DNA from: Phytophthora colocasiae
Taxonomy: Eukaryota > Oomycota > Peronosporomycetes > Peronosporales > Peronosporaceae
Length of the DNA stretch: 64,000 nt
Assembly (NCBI GenBank): GCA_018806915.1
Contig: JAGKQI010000090.1
Coordinates: forward strand, 1,054,001 to 1,118,000
Direction: 5' to 3'
Shown piece after piece: positions 39,298 to 49,274 of this stretch. Numbering within the stretch: position 1 is the stretch's first letter; the number at the start of each line of letters is the position of its first letter. Under the pieces are notes generated by a model. The model saw only the letters and a program-made list of their open reading frames with translations. It ran no database searches and was not told where the DNA came from. Both the position numbers and the translations under genes were made by a program.

Positions 39298-40520
39298 GAA
39301 CTCATCTGTACATGTTAATTATGGCATTATTAGTAAATGTGGCGTTATGTTTATCTAATTTATGGTACGAAAATAATCCTTTACGTACTGGAATTGGGAG
39401 AATTTGGCTCATAGTCGTCGTAATATTCGTCATAATCTACGCAGCGTACAGAGGTGTTAGGGGTATCAGAAGAAGCGCAAGAGAGAGAGGAAGACGAACT
39501 GCGTGCCTTCGTCCTCGTACGAGTACGCGCGGTTGCGTACGTTGCGGTGGCGCGACATGGTGAGCTACAGGTATCTCAAGCGGCTTGAAGACGAATTGTG
39601 GTTAAAAAGGAGTGCGGTTAAAAGTAATTCGCTACAAATTACACTAAGATTAACAGGGACATTCACTCCTCATATGTGGAGCTGAGGAAGAGCTGAGGCC
39701 ATCTACAGGTCTCTGCTAGAAGGAATTAGTGTCAACGTCAACACTTTTCAGTGTACTGCTTGGACGTGGATCACAGCTGGAGTGGAGAGAATGATGGTGT
39801 TTCATGTCGGTCGAGATATCCTAGCGACAGAGTTGATGCTTTTCCAATGGAGTTCATAACTCCACTACATGTACCTTCTTCCAGACTGCTGTGATTTGAA
39901 ATCCAAGGCCGTTTACACTTGAACACGCCACTTTCCGATGCGGGTGTTGAAGTTGTCTGCAACCTGTCAGCTATTGGTTCGGGGCAATTTCCACTTGGTC
40001 CTCTCTTTCTCCTTGTGGTGCCGCCGGAATTTGTCAACGTCAACAGTTTTCGAGCCGACGACTGAGCATGAAGCGGTGCGGACAGCTTCAACGTGGATGA
40101 TGGCAAGTCACCGAACGGCAGCTACAGTGTATCTGACTGCTGTAGTGGCGCCGGCTCAGCTCATCAACTTCACCCTGTGCTGGCAGTTCCCCCTCCTTTT
40201 TGCTTCCTGCTTGATTATGCCAATGTCTTCGTGCTTGAATTGTTCCTGTGTGTGAGAGAGAGATCTAGGAATGGCAATGCTTTACGGCTGCTGTTCACTG
40301 TACTCCCTCTTTCTAAGCTCGACGGGATCGCATCTTTGAGGACGTGTCTTGAAGTTGTTATCCAAGTCTCCAAGTGGCCAAATGGACCTCTTGTACCATT
40401 GAACTTCAACGTGGTCTTTGACCGATTGCTACTGGTGGTAAGGTTGCTGTGCCTTTAATCTCTGTCAAACGAGGGGATTCTCCCCCTTGAAGGCAGCTCC
40501 AAGACGGCAGCTCAAGCTCC
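39298..40520. other. intergenic between HBS1 and the MIP cluster; one doubtful small membrane ORF
   Basis: A plus-strand ORF at 39312-39563 starts only 14 bp from the HBS1 ATG. It encodes a peptide with one or two hydrophobic spans ('IWLIVVVIFVIIYAAY') before turning into an Arg-rich tail; an overlapping frame (39503-39685) continues. It may be chance within the HBS1 promoter. The rest (39690-40520) shows no gene. Confidence 0.3.
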
Positions 40521-40536
40521 TTCATTTCCCAATTCT
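40521..40536 (+). promoter_or_regulatory. Inr+FPR core promoter of MIP gene 1
   Basis: TTCATTTCCCAATTCT matches Inr (TCATTYY) plus FPR (CAWTT). It lies 36 bp upstream of the ATG at 40573. Confidence 0.6.
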
Positions 40537-40572
40537 CCTTCAAGGGCTTCGACACTTTTCAACCTTTCGACG

Positions 40573-41472
40573 ATGCCTCCTTCCAACACGGACAAGATCG
40601 AGCATGGCTACATGGACTTGGAAGCCCACGACGCGGCGGTGAACGGCAGTGGCCCCGTGATCAACCCGAGCCGGTTTGCTATCAAGAACCCGCACGTCCG
40701 CGAGATCTGCGCCGAGTTCGCAGCTGTCTTCGTCATGACGAGTTTCGGTCTGGGTGCCACGTGTCAGTCCATCCTGAGCGACCACAAGTACGGTGACTTC
40801 ACGCAGATCGTGTTCGGTTGGGGTATTGGTGTTCTCTTCGGTATTCACATTGGCGGTGGGGTAAGTGGATCACACCTTAACCCGGCCATCACCACAACGG
40901 CGGCGCTCTTCGGCATGCTACCGTGGAAGAAGGTACCCGGTTATCTGGCAGCACAGACGCTAGCATCGTACTTGGCTGCTCTTTTCATCTATGTACTGTA
41001 CCGACCGCTACTCAACGTCGCGGACCCGAACCGTGAGACCACGCACGCCATTTTCGCCACATACCCGAACGCGTACGTGTCGAACGGCATCGCGTTTTTG
41101 ACTGAGATGTTCGCGACGGCGTTGCTGGTGGGCGGTATCTTCGCCATTTTGGACCAGCACAACCGTCCGGCCAGCCCGTTCAGTGCCCCCAGCGCCGTGG
41201 CGCTACTGGTTGTCGGTATCGGCATGGCCTTCAGTGTCAACACCGGGTGCGCCATCAACCCGGCGCGCGATTTCGGCCCGCGCCTCATGATGCTGACCGC
41301 CGGCTGGGGCTCGCACGTGTTCACGCTCAACCACTACTACTTCTGGATCCCCATTGTGGCCCCGACGGTGGGTGGTGCGCTCGGTGGTCTCGTGTACGCG
41401 GCGTTCGTTGGCCACCATCACCCGGGGAAGGCAGCGGTGGCGCACAAGCACGGCGAACAGTTCCACTTCTAA
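40573..41472 (+). CDS. aquaglyceroporin (MIP family), cluster gene 1
   Basis: A 299-residue channel with six membrane spans and two half-helices. The first box is 'GSHLNPAIT' and the second 'AINPARD'. The Asp after NPAR marks the glycerol-facilitator (GlpF) subgroup rather than strict water channels. It should let glycerol and other small neutral solutes cross a membrane passively. It is the only member of the cluster on the plus strand and the most divergent ('HIGGGVSGSHLNP', where the others have 'SGAHLNP'). His-rich C-terminus 'GHHHPGK'. Intronless, with a core promoter 36 bp upstream. Confidence 0.92.
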   Translation: MPPSNTDKIEHGYMDLEAHDAAVNGSGPVINPSRFAIKNPHVREICAEFAAVFVMTSFGLGATCQSILSDHKYGDFTQIVFGWGIGVLFGIHIGGGVSGSHLNPAITTTAALFGMLPWKKVPGYLAAQTLASYLAALFIYVLYRPLLNVADPNRETTHAIFATYPNAYVSNGIAFLTEMFATALLVGGIFAILDQHNRPASPFSAPSAVALLVVGIGMAFSVNTGCAINPARDFGPRLMMLTAGWGSHVFTLNHYYFWIPIVAPTVGGALGGLVYAAFVGHHHPGKAAVAHKHGEQFHF

Positions 41473-41789
41473 TGCCTGTTGAATATGTACGAGAGTTGCC
41501 TTCGTTTCCTGCGTGTGCAGTTGCTAACATGCTTCCAACTGTATTCAATTTGTTGTTCCTCTGCATCTGTACGTTGATCTTGTTAAACCAGCGGATCAAG
41601 ACATCAAGTGAACGTCCAGCGAAAAAGTCGAGTCAACAGTTTTTGGGCGATTGAAGTTGTCAACAGCTCTTTATGATCAAGATTTCCACTACGAAAGGCG
41701 AGATTTCGACCGCATAACGCTGAGCAACGCGATGACAGAGCTCCAACACCGGCACTGTCGAGTCAACGTGTCGGACTAGTGTTCGCACT

Positions 41790-42960
41790 AACGCTAACTG
41801 TAGAGTTGGCGACCCTGTATATAAACAGTTAGTTAGTGTGTAGTAAAATTTACTAACATGTTGGTGGAGTTAGACGCTCACCCTTCGCTTACTGATCCTG
41901 AGCCTACAGTTCTGTTGAATGTTGAATGTTGAAGCTTTCTGTCGCGACTAGATTCGGGTTTTGCACTACCGGTATCAAAGACCGAGCCCTTTCCAGCTGC
42001 TTCAGATATCGTTGGCGGTCAGATGACAATGATCGGTTGGCTATCGAAGCGCCAACCGCCCTCGTTCGTCTCTCAGGTTACTTTTTAATCAACGAGGTCA
42101 CCTTCGTAAAGACCGCGACCAGGTGCTTTGAGATGCCCTCTCCATCGACACCCTCCAAGAAGGCCCGGTCTTACTTAGACGCATTCAACGTCGCTACGCC
42201 GCCTGCCAAGCCGACAAAATTCGACATAGCGATATACCTTACTCGTATTGGGTCTACACACAAATTCGAGAGATGGTGGAGTATCGTTGGAACTTTATTC
42301 ATACATCGTAAATGGGTTTATCATACCTGTTGTGCCCGAAGCACCTCACAAGCAAGTGGCTTCCAGGTGACCAGGTGGCGACTAAAGTTCAATTACGCCA
42401 GTACATCAATGAATTCTACCGTGACAGTGAAAGCACTGCTTCTCAGTGCAAGATAGAGCTTGCTCAGTTTATCAAAATGAGGATTACGTGTTCTACAACC
42501 CAAATGGAGCTCTACAAGGATATGGACGCACTGGAATACTGGCTTGATCATGGTGTGACTGAATTCCCGCTCTTGGCTCCAATTGCAACGAGACTCTTTA
42601 CGGTTCCTACCTCTTCTGCTGCTGCAGAACGTGTTTGGAGTGCCTTTGCTTTCGTGTGGTCTAAACGCCGCAATCGCTTGACAGCAGACAAAGTTGAGAA
42701 GTTAGTGTTTCTCTATACAAACTTCGCTCTGCTCGATACGGAGGACTCTACGGACTACGTGAGACGCGTGATTGAAGACTTGGAAGACGAAGCTACTGAA
42801 GACAGCGACGCATTGGCTGCGCAGGACAATACAGTACTACTATAGTCCTGTAGTTATATAGGAAGTCCACAACAAACAGGGTAACACGTTTGCTAACAGC
42901 ACTAACAGTAAGTTAGTGTGTAGTAATTCTAGCAAACATGTTGGCGGAGTACACTATGTC
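41790..42960 (+). pseudogene. remnant of a hAT-family DNA transposon
   Basis: The frame 42312-42845 ends in a typical hAT C-terminal dimerisation region. It includes 'EYWLDHGVTEFPLLAPIA', then 'VPTSSAAAERVWSAF' and 'RRNRLTADKVEKLVFLYTN'. An upstream frame (41926-42456) gives a trace of the preceding part, but the DDE core and BED finger are not recognisable, so the element is internally deleted and frameshifted. A related 45 bp sequence ('GTTAGTGTGTAGTAA...ACATGTTGG.GGAGT') occurs on each side, at about 41828-41872 and 42907-42951, each next to an imperfect palindrome. No clean 8 bp duplication was identified. Confidence 0.65.
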
Positions 42961-43222
42961 GGACCATGGCGAAGCAAGCGCGAGGAAACATTATCCAGCT
43001 GTAGCTGAATCGTCTTAGACGATAGATCAGCCGGATACGACAATATCGGATCGACGGTTGAAGTTCAAAGCTCAGGATCTGATGCCCTGAGCAGGGCTTT
43101 CAGCATCCTCACAGCCATTCAACTTCAACGGCAACACACACAGCTAGAGCACTTTGTCTAGAACGACTTCAGACGCAAGTTACACTTCAATTCATAGACG
43201 ACACTTATCCTACAACCACTAC

Positions 43223-44128
43223 CTAAGCACGCTGTTGGCTGTACTCGACAGGGTGGTGTTGCTCTACCAGCACGACGTACATGCCAGCACCAATGGGTCC
43301 TCCTAGTAGTGGGGCAACGATCGGCACCCAAAAGTACGAGTTGTTCAGTGTGAACACCTTCCCTCCCCAGCCCGCACACAACGAGAACAGACGCGGCCCG
43401 AGATCCCGTGCCGGGTTGATGGCGTATCCTGTGTTCATCCCGAAAGCCATCCCAATAGCCACCACTAGTAGAGCTACAGCCCCAGGTTGCGTATAGGGAT
43501 TAGCAGGTTTGTTCATTTCGTCTCCAAAGGCAAACAAACAACCGACGAGCAGTGCCGTACCGACCACCTCAGTCAGGAAACACGTGCCGGTCGAGACGTC
43601 TTCGCTATACGGATACGTGGCGAAGATGCCTTGGGTCGTAGTCTTGTGCGGGTCAGCGACGTTGATCAGTGGTGAGTACACCATGCACACGATGGCCGAG
43701 GCAACGAACGCGCCTAGCAGTTGAGCTGCGATGTAGAACGGAACTTTTTTCCACTCAAAGCGACGAAACAGAGCCAACGACACCGTCACCGCCGGGTTTA
43801 AATGCGCACCGGAGACGCCACCACAGACGTGGATACCTAGTAGAACACCGAGTCCCCAGCATAAGTTGATACTGAGGAAATCGCCTTTCGTGCCTTCGCC
43901 CAGCACCACTTGCGCGACGACACCCGTGCCGAACGACATGAAGACGAGCATCCCCAGGAACTCGGCCATTACCTCGCGAAACAACGGCGACTTGGCTTGG
44001 TACGCGCCGATGGGTGCTGGCTCTGTCGACATCATGGCCACGTCAGGTTCAGCAAGATAATTGCTGTCCATCTTGCCCATACTTCCTCGAAGCATCGCTT
44101 CCATCTTGTCCAAGCTGTCGCGAAGCAT
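43223..44128 (-). CDS. aquaglyceroporin (MIP family), cluster gene 2
   Basis: 301 residues from the ATG at 44128-44126. The NPA boxes are 'GAHLNPAVT' and 'AINPARD', with six spans in the usual places. The N-terminal tail is Met-rich ('KMEAMLRGSMGKMD'). It differs from genes 3-6 by 'HVCGGVSGAHLNP' and by 'RDLGPR' in place of 'RDFGPR' after the second NPA. GlpF-type by the Asp after NPAR. Intronless. Confidence 0.92.
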   Translation of the reverse strand: MLRDSLDKMEAMLRGSMGKMDSNYLAEPDVAMMSTEPAPIGAYQAKSPLFREVMAEFLGMLVFMSFGTGVVAQVVLGEGTKGDFLSINLCWGLGVLLGIHVCGGVSGAHLNPAVTVSLALFRRFEWKKVPFYIAAQLLGAFVASAIVCMVYSPLINVADPHKTTTQGIFATYPYSEDVSTGTCFLTEVVGTALLVGCLFAFGDEMNKPANPYTQPGAVALLVVAIGMAFGMNTGYAINPARDLGPRLFSLCAGWGGKVFTLNNSYFWVPIVAPLLGGPIGAGMYVVLVEQHHPVEYSQQRA

Positions 44129-44591
44129 AGTCTTTTGGACGGCAATACTGGGAGGATAGCCGTAAAAGAGGGAATGATGAAATGAATGCCACGAGATACT
44201 GGTGCTCTCCCACCGCCGCAAGCGTAGTAGCTCAATACATTACCATCTTGCGGATTTCCATAAGAGCCGAAATGGAGCGACCATCTGACCGAATTGCACT
44301 GTCAGGAAGCGCAGATAGAACGAAGTGTCATCTGCTCGCGGTAAGAGTGCACGACATTGGCCATGTGGAATTCATTCCTGGATTGACTAGCTCTAGCCAC
44401 CAGATACTTGTAGCTTACTAATCCAGTGAGCTCATTTCGAGTTTGTTCACGCGATGGTAACGTAGCGTCAAGATGATCAAGTTGTTGAACTAGTCGACAT
44501 TGAAGAAGAACGGGAACGTCTTTCATTGACTGGCTGGAGATCCTTACTATACATCCCTACTCCGCCATCCTACCGGTAGCTACAGCGTTTT
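44129..44591. other. intergenic; nothing recognised
   Basis: A 463 bp spacer between MIP genes 2 and 3, which must contain the promoter of gene 2 (minus strand). No ORF or repeat of note. Confidence 0.4.
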
Positions 44592-45467
44592 TTACTGTCC
44601 TTCAAGCGGGTGTTTGTACTCACGTGGGTGGTGGTGCTCGACGAGACCAACGTAAATACCGGCGCCAATGGGTCCTCCAAGCAGAGGACCGACGATCGGC
44701 ACCCAGAAGTACGAGTCGCGCAGTGTGAACACCTCCGAGCCCCAGCCAGCGACCCACGAGAAGAGACGAGGACCGAAGTCACGCGCTGGGTTAATAGCGT
44801 AGCCAGAGTTCATACCAAACGCCATACCGATAGCCACCACCAACAGAGCCACAGCACCAGGCTGTGTGTATGGGTTCGCAGGCTTGTTCAGTTCGTCTCC
44901 AATAGCGAAGATGCAGCCCATTAGCAGTGCGGTGCCCACCACCTCAGTCAAGAAACACGTGCCGACTGGAACGTCGTTGCTGTACGGATACGTAGCAAAC
45001 ACGCCCTGCGTCGTGGTTTTGGTGGGGTCGATCGTGTCGAACATGGGGTAGTACACAACCCAGACAATGAACGCGGCCACGAAAGCGCCGAGGATCTGCG
45101 AGATGACGTAGTACGGGACCTTCTTCCAATCCATGCGGCCAAACCACGCCAGCGTGGTCGTCACGGCCGGGTTCAGGTGCGCGCCACTCACTCCGCCTGA
45201 AACGTGGATGCCAAAGAGCACACCCAGGCCCCAGCACAGGTTAATGTTGATGTATTCGCCCTTGGTGCCTTCACTTAGCACAACCTGGGCCACCACGCCA
45301 TCACCAAACATGATCATGACCATGGTACCCAGGAATTCAGCCAGGCATTTGCGGAAGAGCGGCGACTTGACCTGGTATGGCTTGGCAGGCTCGAGGTTCA
45401 TGTGCACATCTGGTTCTTGGACGCCGATGTAGCCGCTCTCGATCTTGTCGTCGTTGTTGCCCGACAT
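44592..45467 (-). CDS. aquaglyceroporin (MIP family), cluster gene 3
   Basis: 291 residues from the ATG at 45467-45465. N-terminus 'MSGNNDDKIESGYIGVQEPDV', then 'PYQVKSPLFRKCLAEFLGT' leading into TM1. NPA boxes 'GAHLNPAVT' and 'AINPARDFGPR' place it with the glycerol facilitators. The C-terminal 'VEHHHPREYKHPLEG' is shared with genes 4 and 5. Same strand and head-to-tail with genes 2, 4, 5 and 6, so the array arose by tandem duplication. Confidence 0.93.
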   Translation of the reverse strand: MSGNNDDKIESGYIGVQEPDVHMNLEPAKPYQVKSPLFRKCLAEFLGTMVMIMFGDGVVAQVVLSEGTKGEYININLCWGLGVLFGIHVSGGVSGAHLNPAVTTTLAWFGRMDWKKVPYYVISQILGAFVAAFIVWVVYYPMFDTIDPTKTTTQGVFATYPYSNDVPVGTCFLTEVVGTALLMGCIFAIGDELNKPANPYTQPGAVALLVVAIGMAFGMNSGYAINPARDFGPRLFSWVAGWGSEVFTLRDSYFWVPIVGPLLGGPIGAGIYVGLVEHHHPREYKHPLEGQ

Positions 45468-46291
45468 AACGGAGATTCTTGGTCAATCGAAGGTTGAACA
45501 GGAACGATGTGGTCGACTCGGAGAATCGGAAAGTGAACTGCCGGATAGGCGGCGCCCCGGGGCGACGGAGCTGTCAATAATGTGTTGACAATACCTGAAT
45601 CGCTTGAAGTTCAACCACGATGCATGCCTTCTTTATCCTCGGTGAATGGCAAGGCGATCATAGACTGGCAGCGTTTTACTGCGATGCTGGTGGCGCGTGA
45701 ACAATCCGTCGCCGAGCGCCGCGCCAGCTGCGTTAACCTCCGTGCTGTCTGCCGGTCAAGCGCAGTGCAGCGCCATCAGTGTATCAAGCTTCACTTCCGC
45801 CATCTGCAGTGCATTGCGCCATTAGCCGTGATCGTCCCAGAGAGCTCCTTCAGCAGTGTCGGCGGTCTGCGAGCTCTGTGCTCCATTCGATCATGTCGGC
45901 GGTCTCATGAGAGGTGGATCCTGCTTCAGTTTTGATTAGCGGTCCGTTTACAGCGTTGTACTAGTACAGCGCAAGTTGAGTCTGCAAACGGGTCGGCCGG
46001 CCACTGTTAAAACATGTAGACCTCCAACGGTAAGCTGAAGCAACGACTCAAAGTTCGAGGGCTGTCCTCTTCGTGCTGGACGCGTGCCAAGGTGGACGAT
46101 TTGATGGCCTGACAAAGAGATAGAAACGTGACGAGACCACCAGTACAGCTGCTGACGGGCTCGGCGTGGCATACGCCGATCCGTGAGCACAGCCACAATG
46201 CTACGTTGGCAGAAGCAACTAACGTTAGAGAAGACGTTCATTTGGAGCTACCGGTAGATTAAGAGAGACTACTACATGTAGACGAGGATAT
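45468..46291. other. intergenic; no gene recognised
   Basis: An 824 bp spacer between MIP genes 3 and 4. Short ORFs on both strands have no recognised content. The left edge must contain the promoter of gene 3. Confidence 0.4.
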
Positions 46292-47154
46292 TTAGTTCTC
46301 GAACGGATGCTTGTAGTCGCGCGGGTGGTGGTGCTCCACGAAGCCAATGTACACGCCGCCGCCGATCGCACCGTCCAGAATGGGACCGACAATAGGCACC
46401 CAGAAGTAGTGATCACGCATGGTGAAGACGCGCGAGCCCCAGCCAGCACACAGAGAGAACAGACGCGGACCGAAGTCACGCGCCGGGTTGATAGCGTAAC
46501 CGGAGTTCATACCGAACGCCATACCGATGGCCACGACCAGCAGTGCAACTGCCCCGGGTTGGCTGTACGGGCTTGCTGGTTTGTTGAGCTCATCTCCGAG
46601 AGCGAAGATGCCTCCTAGCAACAATGCTGTTCCAACTACTTCTGTCAGAAAACACGTACCGACCGGTACATCGCTGCTGTACGGGTATGTGGCGAAGACG
46701 CCGTGGGTCGTGGTCTTGGAGGGGTCAATAGTGTCGAACATGGGGCAGTAGACGGCCCACACGATGAACGCGGCTACAAATGCGCCCAGTACTTGGGCGA
46801 CGATGAACGGAATAACTTTACGCCATTCGAGACGGCCGAAAAGTGCCAGTGTCGTGGTCACGGCCGGATTCAGGTGCGCGCCGGACACGCCGCCTGATAA
46901 ATGGATGCCGAAGAGCACGCCGAGTCCCCAGCACAGGTTGATGTTGAGGTAGGAGCCCTTGGTGTTTTCGCTGAGTACGACCTGGGCTACGACGCCGTCA
47001 CCGAACAAAATGAGCACCATCGTTCCGATGAACTCAGCCATGCACTCACGCAGCAGCGGAGACTTGACCTGGTACGGCTTGGGTTCGGCGGCATCGCGAC
47101 GTCGGCCTCCTGCAGTCCAATGTAGCCGTTCTCGGCCTTATCGTTGGTTGCCAT
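46292..47154 (-). pseudogene. aquaglyceroporin (MIP family), cluster gene 4, frameshifted near its start
   Basis: The ATG at 47154-47152 opens a normal MIP N-terminus ('MATNDKAENGYIGLQEADV'). At about 47083-47087 one G is missing relative to gene 5 (GCCGCCG-AACCC), throwing the frame off just before TM1. The main frame is open from an internal ATG at 47041 ('MAEFIGT') to the stop at 46292. A protein that lacks only the cytosolic tail could therefore still be made if translation starts there. Both NPA boxes are intact. A conserved Gly of gene 5 ('GPILGGAIGG') is Asp here ('GPILDGAIGG'). Most likely a young pseudogene. Confidence 0.8.
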
Positions 47155-47435
47155 CTGGAGATGGTGAAAGTGATAACCTTGAGAAGCTCTTGCGACGTAC
47201 GCTGCACTTTGCAAAGTGAGAATGGAGACCAGCGTCTCAGGTCCCTTGTATTGTTTAATCCGTCAAGCTGCATGGAACGACCGCCGGTACATCGGAACCA
47301 AACGCCGAAAAGAACTGGGAAAAGATCAAAAGTTTATAAGAACGCGGATATGCACTACAACGCTACCACGACCAGACTTGCACGCTCTCTATGTCCACTA
47401 CTACATGTTTCGAGAGCGCGCAGTATCCTCCACGT

Positions 47436-48317
47436 TTACCCTTCGAGCGGGTGCTTGTAGTCGCGCGGGTGGTGGTGCTCCACCAGGCCAATGTACACGC
47501 CGCCGCCGATCGCACCGCCCAGAATGGGACCGACAATGGGCACCCAGAAGTAGTGATCGCGCATGGTGAAGACGCGCGAGCCCCAGCCAGCACACAGAGA
47601 GAACAGACGCGGACCGAAGTCACGCGCCGGGTTGATGGCGTAACCGGAGTTCATACCGAACGCCATACCGATCGCCACCACCAAGAGGGCCACAGCACTA
47701 GGCTGGCTGTACGGACTCGCTGGTTTGTTGAGCTCATCTCCGAGAGCGAAGATACCTCCTAGCAACAGAGCAGTGCCCACGACCTCTGTTAAGAAGCAGG
47801 TGCCAACCGGTACGTCTGGGCTGTACGGGTACGTGGCGAAGACTCCCTCGGTGGTCTCCTTCTCGGGGTCCATCGTGTTGAACATGGGGCAGTAGACAGC
47901 CCAGACGATGAAAGCCGCTACGAACGCGCCTAGTACTTGAGAGACGATGTACGGAATGACTTTGCGCCATTCGAGTCGCCCGAAAAGCGCCAGCGTCGTG
48001 GTCACCGCCGGGTTCAAGTGTGCACCGCTCACACCGCCGCTCGCGTGGATGCCGAAAAGCACGCCGAGCCCCCAGCACAAGTTGATGTTGATGTATTCAC
48101 CCTTGGTGCCTCCACTGAGCACCACTTGAGCTACGACGCCGTCGCCGAACATGATAAGCACCATCGTACCGATGAATTCAGCCATACACTCACGCAGAAG
48201 CGGGGATTTGACCTGGTACGGCTTGGCCGCGGGCGCGGGCGTCAATGCCACGTCCGCGTCTTGGACGCCGAAGTAGCCGTCTTTATCCTTGGGGCCGCTG
48301 TCGGACAAGCGCGCCAT
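47436..48317 (-). CDS. aquaglyceroporin (MIP family), cluster gene 5
   Basis: 293 residues from the ATG at 48317-48315 ('MARLSDSGPKDKDGYFG'). The frame is also open further upstream without a need for it. NPA boxes 'GAHLNPAVT' and 'AINPARDFGPR'. Closest to gene 4. The 3' quarter of the two genes is nearly identical in DNA while the rest has diverged, which suggests gene conversion. GlpF type, six spans, intronless. Confidence 0.93.
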   Translation of the reverse strand: MARLSDSGPKDKDGYFGVQDADVALTPAPAAKPYQVKSPLLRECMAEFIGTMVLIMFGDGVVAQVVLSGGTKGEYININLCWGLGVLFGIHASGGVSGAHLNPAVTTTLALFGRLEWRKVIPYIVSQVLGAFVAAFIVWAVYCPMFNTMDPEKETTEGVFATYPYSPDVPVGTCFLTEVVGTALLLGGIFALGDELNKPASPYSQPSAVALLVVAIGMAFGMNSGYAINPARDFGPRLFSLCAGWGSRVFTMRDHYFWVPIVGPILGGAIGGGVYIGLVEHHHPRDYKHPLEG

Positions 48318-49274
48318 TTGAGCTGAGGTATGAAGGGAGCTGGAACTGGTCGCCGGGGAATTGGAAAGTGGCGTTCGAGGTGCCGCTAGCGCGAAGGGAG
48401 AACCCTCATGGAAGGTGGGGGATCGACGTGCAGTGGGACGCCACCTCACGCTCCATGCAGTCACGTCTGGGTCGGCATTTACCGACTTGCTCCGGTATCG
48501 GCGTAATGTTCACGATACCGAAGCAACTTCAAGGCGCGTCTGGCAGAAACGGGTCTGCAGGCATCAAGGCATCACCGTTCGAGACGAAGTGCCGACGCCT
48601 GGTTACGTTACGCGAACCGCCGGACACGTTGCGCGTCTTTGTGGGATATCGATCCGCGATGCCTTACTTGAAAAAGGTTTTATCTTGCATGAAGGTGGTG
48701 CATATTCGCACTGCAGTGTAGCGATGGCCAACACCAGTTTTGCTAGCCACGCAGTACGCCACTATCCACAGACTCTACAGTACGCTCGCCCATACAATTG
48801 CCACCGTTCATATGCATGACACGTTCAATGCTTTCAAATCGATCAGACGATCGAACCATCTGAGTTGAAGCTGGTGTCGAAGTGGGATCGCAGGTTTTAC
48901 TCGGAAGGTTTTCCGGTGATACCGGTATTGTACTGGTGTCAGTGGTTTGTTATCGATGGTGCTCTATCTGTAATGGCGTAGGACCTCAACGCTAAGGCGG
49001 CTACGACAACCGTAGTTGAGGCCTGCATTATTGGCGGGTCAAGTCAATGTGACGTGACACCTCTGGCTGTAGACGAATGCGCTAGTCGAACGCATTTTCG
49101 AACAGCTGGAGGACGCCTGTCAAGGACCATGTCCGACCGCAGGCAACCCCGGACTCCGGACAGGATGGTGACTCAGCGTATATCGCTCGTATATCGGCTA
49201 GGGGTTGTCCGTGTTGAGTCAGCCCTCAGAAGAGGCTCTCTCCTTCGTCTACAGTAGCAACTTGGTCAACGGTA
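48318..49274. other. intergenic; no gene recognised
   Basis: A 957 bp spacer between MIP genes 5 and 6. Overlapping short plus-strand ORFs at 48361-48819 have no recognisable content. The promoter of gene 5 must lie at the left edge. Confidence 0.4.

Noticed and set aside
41796..42925. Terminal inverted repeats CAGGGT..ACCCTG bounding the hAT relic
   Set aside because: The two occurrences point the wrong way (ACCCTG on the left, CAGGGT on the right), so they cannot be the ends of an element lying between them.
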